A DNA stretch of 64,000 nt from JAEXNA01 sp037189585 (lineage in GTDB: Bacteria; Vulcanimicrobiota; Xenobia; Xenobiales; JADMJV01). Location: positions 62,001 to 126,000 of the forward strand of contig JBBCJA010000010.1 of assembly GCA_037189585.1 (NCBI GenBank). The letters are read 5' to 3'. The first letter of the stretch is position 1, and the number at the start of each line of letters is the position of its first letter. Shown here piece after piece: positions 18,242 through 26,057 of this stretch. Below the pieces are notes generated by a model. It made no database searches and was not told where the DNA came from. It saw only the letters and a program-made list of their open reading frames with translations. Position numbers and translations under genes: made by a program.

Positions 18242-18774
18242 CCGTGGCCTCCCTCGGGGAGACATCCGTGGTCCCTCAAAGCCTGGTCCTCGATTCGGAT
18301 CCGATAGAATAAGAACGCCGTATGGGCCAGTCCTAATCCGAGGGCGGTTCTCCAGCAGCCGCCGATGAGGGGCACGCCGATCAGTTCCAGCCAGACGCCC
18401 AGATAGTTCGGGTGGCGCAGAAGACGGAAAGGTCCCTCTTGAACCAAAGGCGCGCCGGGCAAAACGATCACGCGGGTCGTCCAGCGACGTTCCAGCGTCC
18501 GAATGGTCCACCAGCGAAGCCCTTGCCCCCAGAGCAGGAAGGCCCATCCGAGCCAGACGATGTTTCCCGAGGCGCCAGCCCCGTGAGCCCGCTCGAAAAA
18601 AAGCGCGGCAAACCATGCCAGGTGAAGTCCCACCATCAGGGGATAGTGCCCCGCCCCGACCTCTTGCCCCCCACGACGGCGCAGATTGGCCGTGTTGGAG
18701 GCGGAGAAGAGAAGCTCCACTCCGCGCTGCGCCGCCAATAAACAAAGCAATCCGTAATACATCACGACGACCAC
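18238..18774 (-). CDS. Isoprenylcysteine carboxyl methyltransferase-family (ICMT) membrane protein
   Basis: The 178-residue protein has about four to five hydrophobic helices and the hallmark C-terminal SAM-binding motif LLRHPNYLGVWLELIGVPL. Homologues next to type III PKS genes (BpsB in Bacillus, SrsB in Streptomyces) methylate alkylpyrones or alkylresorcinols rather than isoprenylcysteine. The position here, overlapping the type III PKS gene by 13 bases, strongly suggests O-methylation of the polyketide product. Membrane location suits a long-chain lipid substrate. Confidence 0.88.
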   Translation of the reverse strand: MVVVMYYGLLCLLAAQRGVELLFSASNTANLRRRGGQEVGAGHYPLMVGLHLAWFAALFFERAHGAGASGNIVWLGWAFLLWGQGLRWWTIRTLERRWTTRVIVLPGAPLVQEGPFRLLRHPNYLGVWLELIGVPLIGGCWRTALGLGLAHTAFLFYRIRIEDQALRDHGCLPEGGHG

Positions 18775-19838
18775 CTCAGCAAAACGATCTCAGCGCAAAA
18801 GGCCGGCCCCATAGCCATCAAAACTCCCCAGTCTCCCGCTCGAGGCCGTCCCGAGTCGAGCACCTGATGTAGGATCGAAAGGACCGAAACAGAGGAGAGA
18901 TTTCCTTGCCTTGCCAGCGACTCTCGAGACAAATCGAGAGCTCTAGGAATCTCGAGTCCTTGCTCCAAGGCATCCATGACTTTAGGACCACCGGGGTGAG
19001 CCAACCAGTGAGTGATGTCCCCTGGAGCTAATCCGTGTTCGGACAAAAAGTCTCGAACCCCCCGGCAGACCGGACCGGCGGCATAGTCAGGCACGTCGCC
19101 GGCAAGCACGATGGCGAACCCCTCGGAGTCAAACTCCCAACCCATCACGTATTCAGAATCGGGGAAGAGCACGGACCGAGTCTGGACCACGCTACAGACG
19201 GGCCCTCGACTCAGAGCCTGAGCCGCCGCGGGATGCTCCGGGCCGCACATCGCCACCACGGCGGCGCCGTCACCGAAGAGCCCGGTCGAGATAAGGTTGG
19301 CCACCGAGATGTCGGAGGTCCGTAAGGTCATCGAGCAAAGCTCCACAGCCAGAAGCAATCCACACTGGGGTCCACCTTTCAAGAAGTCGTGCAGGCGCGC
19401 TATCCCCGCGGCGCCGGCCAGGCAGCCCAACCCGAACAAGGGCACCCTTCGCGCGGTCCTGGCTATGGGAAGTCGATTCATCAAACGCGCTTCCAGAGTA
19501 GGCACGGCCAGACCCGTCACCGTGGTCGAGAGCAAAAAGTCCAACCCCTCGAGCGGTAGTCCAGCCTGCCTTGCCACGCTGGGCGTCAGGTTCTCCAAAA
19601 GCTCCAGGGCGACTTCACGCCAGGCCAGATTGCGACTCGCGAAATCCCGCACCTCGGGGTAGCGCTCCTTGGGCAGCGCCAGATATCGCTCTCGCACCGA
19701 GACGCTGGAGAAGAAGCTTCGCAGCCGATCAGGGTTGTAGAGCTCTTCGCCCCACATCTCGACCAGCGCTTCGACGAGGTCTCCCTGAGAGTAGCGATGG
19801 GGCGGAAAGGCGACCCCGCTAGTCAGAATGTAAGACAC
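18762..19838 (-). CDS. Type III polyketide synthase (chalcone/stilbene synthase superfamily)
   Basis: The 358 residues carry the complete catalytic triad: Cys139 in PLFGLGCLAGAAG, His281 in WLAHPGGPKVMDA and Asn313 in RQGNLSSVSVLSIL. The C-terminal GVLMAMGPAFCAEIVLLRW replaces the family GFGPG-type motif. Bacterial members extend fatty acyl starters with malonyl-CoA to alkylpyrones or alkylresorcinols. It is the first gene of a six-gene operon with its own acyl-AMP ligase and carrier protein, so the starter may be delivered as acyl-ACP. The start is GTG at 19838, with only a weak GAGG about twelve bases upstream. An unusual hairpin element lies immediately upstream. Confidence 0.92.
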   Translation of the reverse strand: MSYILTSGVAFPPHRYSQGDLVEALVEMWGEELYNPDRLRSFFSSVSVRERYLALPKERYPEVRDFASRNLAWREVALELLENLTPSVARQAGLPLEGLDFLLSTTVTGLAVPTLEARLMNRLPIARTARRVPLFGLGCLAGAAGIARLHDFLKGGPQCGLLLAVELCSMTLRTSDISVANLISTGLFGDGAAVVAMCGPEHPAAAQALSRGPVCSVVQTRSVLFPDSEYVMGWEFDSEGFAIVLAGDVPDYAAGPVCRGVRDFLSEHGLAPGDITHWLAHPGGPKVMDALEQGLEIPRALDLSRESLARQGNLSSVSVLSILHQVLDSGRPRAGDWGVLMAMGPAFCAEIVLLRWSS

Positions 19839-19846
19839 TACTTAGT

Positions 19847-20004
19847 GAGCCTCGGTGTAAATTCCATCGTCAGAGGTCGTCTCCAGGTGCCGCTGCGACG
19901 GTAGCTTCGACGACGAAGTGTATACTGACATACATTAGGAGTCGGGGCTACCGTCACAGCGGTGCCTGGGGGCGAGATATGATGGTGGAATTTGCACCGA
20001 GTCT
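19847..20004. repeat. Long imperfect palindrome (about 58-base arms) upstream of the PKS operon
   Basis: Arm 19847-19905 pairs with arm 19947-20004. The strongest parts are 19851-19866 with 19986-20001 (one G-T pair) and 19884-19905 with 19947-19968 (22 positions, two wobble pairs, one mismatch). The apex carries two hairpins, CTTCG 905-909 with CGAAG 914-918 and TGTAT 919-923 with ATACA 930-934 (19 kb prefix). The element fills the gap between the PKS start and the cyclophilin stop. It could be a structured leader or terminator, a small RNA, or a MITE-type repeat. Most substitutions between arms keep G-U pairing in the plus-strand transcript. Confidence 0.6.
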
Positions 20005-20768
20005 CACTTCGGCTTGACCACCGTCATCTTCTCGATCATGGCTGGCTTCGTGGTCAGGCTCTCGAGGTAGGCCTCCCCCCCGGTCCAGAGGCGATACTGA
20101 TTTAAGCCTTCGTCAGCTTCTCCCACCGTGGGGAATCTGTCCACGATCTCCATCCCTTTGACCACTTTGCCAAAGGCGGTGAAGTTCAACTCTGGAACAG
20201 CCAGCGCGTTATTCTCCCGCAAGTTGATAAACACTTGAGTGCCGTTCTGATCGATATCGGCCTTGGCGAAACACAAGGTTCCTCGCTCTAAGGAGAACAA
20301 ACTAGAGTCGTCCTTAAAGGTCTTCTTTTCCCAAGCGTTGTGGGGCTTGCGCCAATTGATCCCAAACTGGGCCACGAACGGAGCCGGCACCTTGACCACT
20401 CGACTGACGGGAATGTCGTTATAGAATCCGCTCTCGACGAGTTCCAAGAATCTGGCCACCGCGTTGGGGGCGGCTTCAGGATAGACCTCGAGCACGATGG
20501 TGCCCTCGCTCGTTACCATATTGACGGTGCTCTTCTGAGTTAGGACAGGGAAACGGCCTTCTTTGTCCGGTAAAGGCTTGAGTGCATTGTCAAGAGCGAC
20601 CGCCAGAGGGGTCGGCATCGATTGGCCCTGAGCCGGAGAGGCGGCCACGGGACCCGCGGTGGTCGCGGAGGAAGACGGTCCCGGGCCGGTAGGGGCCTTC
20701 TGAGGACAGCCGGAAAGCAAGAGGGCTAGTCCGATGGGCAAACACTTGAGCGCTTTAGGGCGTGTCAT
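20004..20768 (-). CDS. Cyclophilin-type peptidyl-prolyl isomerase lipoprotein
   Basis: The 254-residue protein starts at the ATG at 20768 with a lipoprotein signal peptide ending in the lipobox LLLSGC, so it is probably anchored at the outer face of a membrane. A Ser/Ala/Pro linker follows, then a cyclophilin domain: IVLEVYPEAAPNAVARFLEL, FYNDIPVSRVVKVPAPFVAQFG, LERGTLCFAKADIDQNGTQVFINL and FTAFGKVVKGMEIVDRF. It should catalyse proline isomerisation during folding of exported proteins. A close paralogue lies at 52986-53777. The frame is open further upstream, but the residues before the lipoprotein signal are not needed. Confidence 0.9.
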   Translation of the reverse strand: MTRPKALKCLPIGLALLLSGCPQKAPTGPGPSSSATTAGPVAASPAQGQSMPTPLAVALDNALKPLPDKEGRFPVLTQKSTVNMVTSEGTIVLEVYPEAAPNAVARFLELVESGFYNDIPVSRVVKVPAPFVAQFGINWRKPHNAWEKKTFKDDSSLFSLERGTLCFAKADIDQNGTQVFINLRENNALAVPELNFTAFGKVVKGMEIVDRFPTVGEADEGLNQYRLWTGGEAYLESLTTKPAMIEKMTVVKPK

Positions 20769-20823
20769 GCAGCCAAGATTGCTCCGGGCGTCAAGCAAGT
20801 CCTCCCGCGAAAACCGGTCCTAG

Positions 20824-20978
20824 GACCTGCTCAGAAACAATCTGAACATTCAGCGCGTCGATGCATCCCCGCTGACGGCGTCGCTCTTCGGTTAAATACA
20901 ACGCAGTATTCGCCCTCATCACTCCTTCATCGGGGCGCCTCGCCACGCTGAATTGTCCATCTTATTCCTGAGCAGGCC
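20824..20978. mobile_element. MITE-like element or insertion-sequence remnant with 33-34 bp inverted ends
   Basis: The ends are imperfect inverted repeats. CCTGCTCAG at 20826-20834 matches CTGAGCAGG at 20968-20976, and ATTCAGCG at 20848-20855 matches CGCTGAAT at 20946-20953, with 12-14 bases between blocks and further scattered matches. The interior of about 90 bases has no open frame. It occupies the spacer between the NHL-protein stop and the cyclophilin gene. No clear target duplication was found. It may equally be a long terminator-like hairpin, but the length and spacing of the ends look more like transposon termini. Confidence 0.5.
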
Positions 20979-20979
20979 C

Positions 20980-22182
20980 TTACAGTTCGCTGGAGCCCGG
21001 CTCCGGCTCGAGCAGTCCCGGATCCAGGGGTGTGGCGGCGGAGGCGGGAGTAGGGGCTAGTCCGGAGCTTCCCGGCGGGACCGCCGTCGGGGCGACGTTG
21101 TCGGGTAGCCCTTGAGCCGGTGGCAACTGATCGGGATCCCCCACACGATTGTCCGGCTGAAAGACCGGACGTGTCGGTCCGACCAGGGGTGAAGTGGTGG
21201 TGGTGCGCTTGCGCCGAGGCAAGAATTTCTGCACCCGATGGTTGCCTGAATCGGCCACGTACATCGTCCCGTCACTAGCCACCGCTACCTGCTGCGGATT
21301 GTTGAACATTGCGCCGGCCACGCCGGGCTGGCCCCAGGCGTACATGAACTCTCCCTGCGGAGTGAACTTCTGCAGCCGATTGTTGCCGCTGTCCACCACG
21401 ACCAGATTGCCGTCCACGTCGAAAGCGACCGCTCTAGGGTCGATGAATTGGCCGTTCTCCTTACCTTTGGAGCCAAAGGAGTCGAGATATCGTCCATCGT
21501 TGGCGAAGCGCACGATACGATGGTTGCCGGTGTCGGCCACGTAGACCGTGTCCTGCGGGTCGATGGCCACTCCCCAGGGGGAGTTGAGAAAGCCGATGGC
21601 GCTGCTCTTGTCGGGCTTCTCGGGGTAGATCTGTAGCACGTTGAGTTGGCGCCCGATCTTCTGAATGCGGTGGTTGAGGCAGTCAGCCACGTAGAGGTTG
21701 TTGTTGGAGTCAAAGGCCAGACCCACGGGGTGGGAAAATTCACCCGGCTCCCCTCCCCTTTGCCCAAAGGCGCCCTGGAACTCACCCGCCGCGGAGAACC
21801 ACTGGATGCGGTGATTTCCGGTGTCGGCGATCCAAAGATTTCCACCCGAATCAGCGGCCAGTCGCAGAGGCTCGTCGAACTGGCGCTCCTTGGTTCCCAC
21901 CGACCCCCACTGGTCCAACGTCTTGCCGTTGGCGTCGAGGCGTTGGACCCGAGAGAGCTTTGACTCCAGAACAAAGACAGAGCCTTGAGGGGCCACCGTC
22001 ACACCGACCGGAGAGCTGAATTCTCCTACCTTGTTGCCCGGCTTGCCTGTACCGAAAGAGGTGGAGAAGGTGGGCGGCCCGTCCTGCTGTCCGAACACCA
22101 CGGCGGCCACCACAAGGATGATGGCCACCAGCGAGACGGCCACGATCCAGATCACCATCTTCTGGTTGCCTTCACGCGACAA
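20980..22182 (-). CDS. Membrane-anchored NHL-repeat beta-propeller protein
   Basis: The 400-residue protein has a short cytoplasmic start, one transmembrane helix at about 9-31 (VIWIVAVSLVAIILVVAAVV), then about six NHL repeats (for example GEFSSPVGVTVAPQGSVFVL, WIADTGNHRIQWF, YVADCLNHRIQKI, YVADTGNHRIVRF, YVADSGNHRVQKF) and a Pro/Ala-rich tail of about 75 residues. NHL propellers bind proteins or ligands; no catalytic residues are evident. The start is TTG at 22182, supported by a GGAGG about seven bases upstream, 15 bases after gmk. The propeller should face the periplasm or outside. Function is otherwise unknown. Confidence 0.85.
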   Translation of the reverse strand: MSREGNQKMVIWIVAVSLVAIILVVAAVVFGQQDGPPTFSTSFGTGKPGNKVGEFSSPVGVTVAPQGSVFVLESKLSRVQRLDANGKTLDQWGSVGTKERQFDEPLRLAADSGGNLWIADTGNHRIQWFSAAGEFQGAFGQRGGEPGEFSHPVGLAFDSNNNLYVADCLNHRIQKIGRQLNVLQIYPEKPDKSSAIGFLNSPWGVAIDPQDTVYVADTGNHRIVRFANDGRYLDSFGSKGKENGQFIDPRAVAFDVDGNLVVVDSGNNRLQKFTPQGEFMYAWGQPGVAGAMFNNPQQVAVASDGTMYVADSGNHRVQKFLPRRKRTTTTSPLVGPTRPVFQPDNRVGDPDQLPPAQGLPDNVAPTAVPPGSSGLAPTPASAATPLDPGLLEPEPGSSEL

Positions 22183-22197
22183 AGCGCCACCTCCGAC

Positions 22198-22803
22198 TCA
22201 TCGTTCGTAGTCCGGAAGCCGATGCTCGGCCTCCAAGCGAGCGTAGCGACAGCGCTCCGCCTCAAGCACGGCGTCGAGTTGGGCTCGGGCCGACTCCAGG
22301 TCGTCGTTGATCAGGACGTACTGATAATGATGCATACTCTTGAGCTCACTGCGAGCGGTCAAAAGCCGCAGGCTGATCTCCTCTTCGCTTTCCGTGCCTC
22401 GTCCTTGCAGCCGTTCCGCCAGAACCTCCAGGCTAGGCGGCGCGATGAAAACCGAAACCGCGTCGGGCCGAGACTCGATGACCTGGACCCCGCCCTGCAC
22501 GTCGATGTCGAGAATGACATGAGTCCCCTCACTGAGGTGTTTTTCCACCGGGTCTAGCGGCGTGCCGTAAAAGCGGTCAAAGACCTTGTTCCATTCCAAG
22601 AATCGGCCCTCTTCGACCCAATCGGAGAAAACCTTGGTGTCCAGAAAGTAGTAGTGCGTTCCGTCGATCTCTCCCGGGCGAGGAGGACGAGTGGTGGCGG
22701 AAACCGAGAAGACGCAGTCCTGGCGATGTTCGAGCAGGCGACCTAGGAGGGTGCCCTTGCCTACCCCCGAGGGGCCGGAGACAACCAGAAGCAGACCTCG
22801 CAA
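22198..22803 (-). CDS. gmk: Guanylate kinase
   Basis: Gmk phosphorylates GMP/dGMP to GDP/dGDP. The 201 residues show the P-loop VSGPSGVGKGTLL, the GMP-binding FSVSATTRPPRPGEIDGTHYYFL and the core VILDIDVQGGVQV, with the usual C-terminal helix. The start is TTG at 22803. It is transcribed divergently from rqcH, an arrangement reminiscent of Bacillus, where yloA (rqcH) lies close to remA-gmk-rpoZ. No rpoZ follows here; an NHL-repeat gene does. Confidence 0.96.
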   Translation of the reverse strand: MRGLLLVVSGPSGVGKGTLLGRLLEHRQDCVFSVSATTRPPRPGEIDGTHYYFLDTKVFSDWVEEGRFLEWNKVFDRFYGTPLDPVEKHLSEGTHVILDIDVQGGVQVIESRPDAVSVFIAPPSLEVLAERLQGRGTESEEEISLRLLTARSELKSMHHYQYVLINDDLESARAQLDAVLEAERCRYARLEAEHRLPDYER

Positions 22804-22953
22804 TTTAGCGACCTCTCCCCATCGGTGGGCACACGGTGAAACGGCCTATTTTCAAAGGAAACGACAACATCCGGTTCCGCTGCCCGCGTTCACCCCCCGC
22901 CAGCGAGAATCCTTCGCCGAGGACTCTCGGCGGTCGGCCGCCAAAGACGGGCC

Positions 22954-24510
22954 ATGAGCCTCGACAGTCTGAACGCGCGCGCCCTGCTTTTGGAGCTCTA
23001 TCCGTGCTTGTGCGATAGCCGGCTGCAGAAGTTCTCCCAACTCTCCGAGCTCGACTTTCTGCTCCATCTTCGCTCTCCAGGACGGACCGACAGGCTCCTG
23101 GTCTCGTTACATCCGGAGAGAAGCCGCTTTCATCTTTCCGCCGACTCCGCCCCTCCGGCCATCGTCCCCTCCTCGTTTGTCATGCTGGGCAGAAAACATG
23201 TCGGGGGCTGCCGGGTGGTCGATCTTGCTTTGAACGCCGGGGAGCGCTCTTTCGAGATCGAATTTTCCTCCGGCTATCGCCTGGTCTTCGACTGGACCGC
23301 CCGACCCAGCGCCCTTTTACTGCTCGAACCCGAAAACGGCCTGTGCGCCGGCGCCTATCCATCACGGGGGCGTTTTCTTTCGCGCCAACCCTACCCGCTC
23401 TCCGGTCAGCCCGCCCCAGCCGAGCCCCAGGTCCCACCGCTGTGGGCTCGGCGGCTGGAGGCGGAAGCCTCTCCGGAGGAGGCTTGGGAGCAGCTTCTCG
23501 AACCCTTTCGCCAGTGCGATCCGGCACTTCTGCGGCCGGGCCTGGAAGCCGATGGAGAGCTAAGTTTCCGGGCCGGCCAGGTGGTCACCCCATTCCCGAG
23601 CATGAGTCTCGCGGCAGCCGCGCGCTGGGAGGAGAGCACCCGCGCGCCGGGGGTTCCCGATCACCGGGTCGAGCTGTTGCGAACTCTGCGGAAAGGGCGT
23701 GACAAGGCTCAACGCAAGCTCGAGAAGCGGGAAAAAGACAAAGTCGGAGCTGAAAGCGCCCCCCGCGATCAGCTGTTCGGAGATCTCCTTTTGGCCTACG
23801 GTTCGACCCTGTCGGGCCGTCTCACCGAATTTCGTACCTCCGATTGGGAGGGTCGACCGGTCACCATCCCACTCGATCCCTTCCTCTCCCCCACGGAGAA
23901 CGCGGAACGATATTACCTTCGAGCCAAGAAGAAAAAACGAGCGCTGGCGGTTTTGGACGAACAGATCGCGCTCGCTGCCGAGGAGATCGCCTTCTGGGAT
24001 GAGCTATTCTTCGCCGCCGAGAGGGCGGAGAACCGCACCGACCTGGAAGAGGTTCGGAAAGCCGTTCCAGGGACACGCCAGGGTAAAGTCAGGAGAGCAC
24101 CCGAAGCCCCGAGTTCCGGGCCTCTTCGTTTCGAGCACGGCGGCTTCCAGCTTCTGGTCGGACGCAACCCCACTCAGAATGAAAAGATAAGCCTGCGAGA
24201 CGCCTCCAAGGACGACCATTGGTTCCACGTCCGCTCGGGCACCGGAAGCCACGTCCTGCTGCGCGCGGCCGGCCGGCAGCCGGGAGAGGACACGATCAAG
24301 GCGGCCGCCTGGCTTGCCGCGAGCCATTCCCGCTCCCATCTCGACCCCCGCACCGCTGTCGTCACCACCCTGGCCCGCCATCTCAAGAAACCCAAAGGGG
24401 GTCCTCCGGGTAAAGTGACATATCGTTCTGAACACGAAATCACGGTGGATCCGACGTCATCCCCGCCGGAGGGTCTTCGTAGGACGGACAAGAAGGAGAA
24501 CGCGCCATGA
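22954..24510 (+). CDS. rqcH: Rqc2/RqcH homologue (NFACT protein) for ribosome-associated quality control
   Basis: RqcH binds obstructed 50S subunits and recruits tRNA-Ala to add C-terminal alanine tails. The 518 residues show an NFACT-N domain (LLVSLHPERSRFHLSA, FVMLGRKHVGGCRVV), a long coiled-coil middle (about 235-350, RKGRDKAQRKLEKREKDK) and a C-terminal NFACT-R domain (LLVGRNPTQNEKISLRDASK, DHWFHVRSGTGSHVLLR). It is about 50 residues shorter than Bacillus RqcH. At the place of the Asp-Arg pair needed for tRNA contact (family text like GLDR) I read NAGERS, so Asp may be Glu. The start is ATG 22954, and it overlaps the next gene by ATGA. Confidence 0.9.
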   Translation: MSLDSLNARALLLELYPCLCDSRLQKFSQLSELDFLLHLRSPGRTDRLLVSLHPERSRFHLSADSAPPAIVPSSFVMLGRKHVGGCRVVDLALNAGERSFEIEFSSGYRLVFDWTARPSALLLLEPENGLCAGAYPSRGRFLSRQPYPLSGQPAPAEPQVPPLWARRLEAEASPEEAWEQLLEPFRQCDPALLRPGLEADGELSFRAGQVVTPFPSMSLAAAARWEESTRAPGVPDHRVELLRTLRKGRDKAQRKLEKREKDKVGAESAPRDQLFGDLLLAYGSTLSGRLTEFRTSDWEGRPVTIPLDPFLSPTENAERYYLRAKKKKRALAVLDEQIALAAEEIAFWDELFFAAERAENRTDLEEVRKAVPGTRQGKVRRAPEAPSSGPLRFEHGGFQLLVGRNPTQNEKISLRDASKDDHWFHVRSGTGSHVLLRAAGRQPGEDTIKAAAWLAASHSRSHLDPRTAVVTTLARHLKKPKGGPPGKVTYRSEHEITVDPTSSPPEGLRRTDKKENAP

Positions 24511-25058
24511 GGCTTACCGCGACCATACTCCTCCTCGCCCTGGCCCTGGTCGGCTGCGGCGGTGGGGGAGGAAAAACCAAAGTGAATCCGACCACCAGTC
24601 CGTCCGTTTCCAAGGGCCAGGCTAGTCCCGCCTTCAACCTGACCGCCGTCGACGGCAGCACTGTCAGTTTGAAGCCCAACGAGAATCCCGACGGAGACGT
24701 CCATCTGGTCCTGTTCTGGTCCTATCGCTGGGATCCCAACGTCAAGACGCTGTTACAGCGCTATTCCGAGCTTCACGAGCGGTACGCCCCACGAGGGCTG
24801 CGCATTATCGCGGTGGCTTACGGCGAGGAGCCGTCCGGCCTTCGCACCTTTCTAGCCGAAAATAAAACACCGTTTCCGGTGGCTGTGGGAGTCGATTCCA
24901 CCTTCACCAAATTCGACCTCAAAGCTCTCCCTACCGCGGTCCTGGTGGACAAAGGCGGTAAGATCGCCGACCGCTGGGAAGGTCACTACTCCACCGAGGA
25001 GATGAGCGAGAAACTCAAAAGCTATCTTCCCGGCCGAGATGGGAACTCCGGAACTTAG
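24507..25058 (+). CDS. Thioredoxin-fold (AhpC/TlpA-like) lipoprotein lacking active-site cysteines
   Basis: This 183-residue protein has a signal peptide with lipobox LALVGC and a Gly-rich linker. An AhpC/TSA-TlpA-type thioredoxin fold follows: ASPAFNLTAVDGSTVSL, VLFWSYRWDPNVKTLL, YAPRGLRIIAVAYG, FPVAVGVDSTFTKFDLKALP with the cis-proline, and TAVLVDKGGKIADRWEG. Where redox members have W-C-x-x-C there is FWSYRWDPN, and the mature domain has no cysteine apart from the lipidated one. It is therefore probably not a disulphide oxidoreductase but a binding or structural relative. It overlaps rqcH by ATGA. Confidence 0.83.
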   Translation: MRLTATILLLALALVGCGGGGGKTKVNPTTSPSVSKGQASPAFNLTAVDGSTVSLKPNENPDGDVHLVLFWSYRWDPNVKTLLQRYSELHERYAPRGLRIIAVAYGEEPSGLRTFLAENKTPFPVAVGVDSTFTKFDLKALPTAVLVDKGGKIADRWEGHYSTEEMSEKLKSYLPGRDGNSGT

Positions 25059-25082
25059 CCTCGGTTGACCCCTACGATCGCC

Positions 25083-26051
25083 ATGAGTCGCAGCAGAGAA
25101 GAACAGTTTGAGCAGTCGTTCCAGCAAGCCGTGTCCGCCACCCTTCAGGCGGGGCAAGCCAGCGACGGCCTGCGCGCGCGACTCCTCCAAGTTCTAGGAC
25201 AGGCCACCGACCAGGCTCCTGGCGAATTCTCGCTCGAACAGTGCGACGACTTTCACCAAGCCTTGAGCGGCGCGGTGGAACGTAGCCAGAACTGGGCCGC
25301 CGATGACCAGGTCGCTCATCGAGTGGAGACGGCCGTGGGTCAGGAAGTGGGACGAGATGTCCTGAGCGAACGCTCGCTTCACGCTTGCCCCGACCAGAGC
25401 GCCAAGTCACGCTACCTCGACGGTTTAAGGGCCTCGGTGGCAAGAAGCCAGCAAGCTCAAGTCGCGCCCGAGTCTTGTCGGCAACGAATCCTAAAGGCGT
25501 TAAAAGCCGAGCGCGCCTCCAAGGTCACATCTTTACCGAGCCGGTCTTCGAGTTCAGCTTCCACATCCCGCTGGAAGCGGATGTTGATCGGCACCGGCTC
25601 TGTAGCCGCGGGTTTCGCGCTGTTGATGGGGACTTTGATGGGCGGCGCGGAAAAAGCTCTGGCCGATTCGGTACGTCAGGATCACCAGCGCTGCTGCAGC
25701 GCGATGAAGGGTCACCAGATGAAGCGCTGCGCCAGTTTGGAAGACTCCGACTTCGGGCCCCTTCCCACGGCCACGGTAGCCGCCGGCTGGGATCTCGTGG
25801 CTTCTAAAATTTGCCACGACGGCAACGGCAAACCAATGATTCATAACGTCTACGCCAATGACAAAAAGACCATCTCCCTACATTTCTGGCCACCCCAATC
25901 CAAGGCGACGCAAGCCAAGACCCAGGCCCCGCGCCAGATCGCCGGTGACGGCTTCCCCGTGCTAGCTTGGGACGCTCAAGGCTGGACCATCACCGCCTGC
26001 TCCGACGACATCGACTCGGGCACCCTGGCGGCCGTTGTGCGCGGCCAATAG
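25083..26051 (+). CDS. Membrane protein with anti-sigma-like layout and Cys-rich outer domain
   Basis: The 322-residue protein has a soluble N-terminal region of about 165 residues holding two related segments (SLEQCDDFHQAL...VETAVGQEVG and SERSLHACPDQSAKSRYLDG, then APESCRQRILKAL). One transmembrane helix follows at about 170-190 (MLIGTGSVAAGFALLMGTLM), then an outer domain with HQRCCSAMKGHQMKRCASLE and KICHDGNGKP. The layout resembles anti-sigma factors, but no zinc-binding HxxxCxxC motif and no sigma-factor gene are visible nearby. The Cys/His content could bind metal or sense redox state. The ATG at 25083 is preferred to a TTG at 25065. I do not recognise the family. Confidence 0.7.
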   Translation: MSRSREEQFEQSFQQAVSATLQAGQASDGLRARLLQVLGQATDQAPGEFSLEQCDDFHQALSGAVERSQNWAADDQVAHRVETAVGQEVGRDVLSERSLHACPDQSAKSRYLDGLRASVARSQQAQVAPESCRQRILKALKAERASKVTSLPSRSSSSASTSRWKRMLIGTGSVAAGFALLMGTLMGGAEKALADSVRQDHQRCCSAMKGHQMKRCASLEDSDFGPLPTATVAAGWDLVASKICHDGNGKPMIHNVYANDKKTISLHFWPPQSKATQAKTQAPRQIAGDGFPVLAWDAQGWTITACSDDIDSGTLAAVVRGQ

Positions 26052-26057
26052 TTGCCT

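Noticed and set aside
18242..18745. Upstream extension of the acyl carrier protein frame to 18745
   Set aside because: The extension is an out-of-frame reading of the methyltransferase gene; the family starts at the ATG at 18241.
24699..24735. Search for a hidden Sec or Cys site in the thioredoxin-like lipoprotein
   Set aside because: The frame has ordinary codons (SYRWDPN) at the active-site position, so it is a degenerate fold, not a second selenoprotein.
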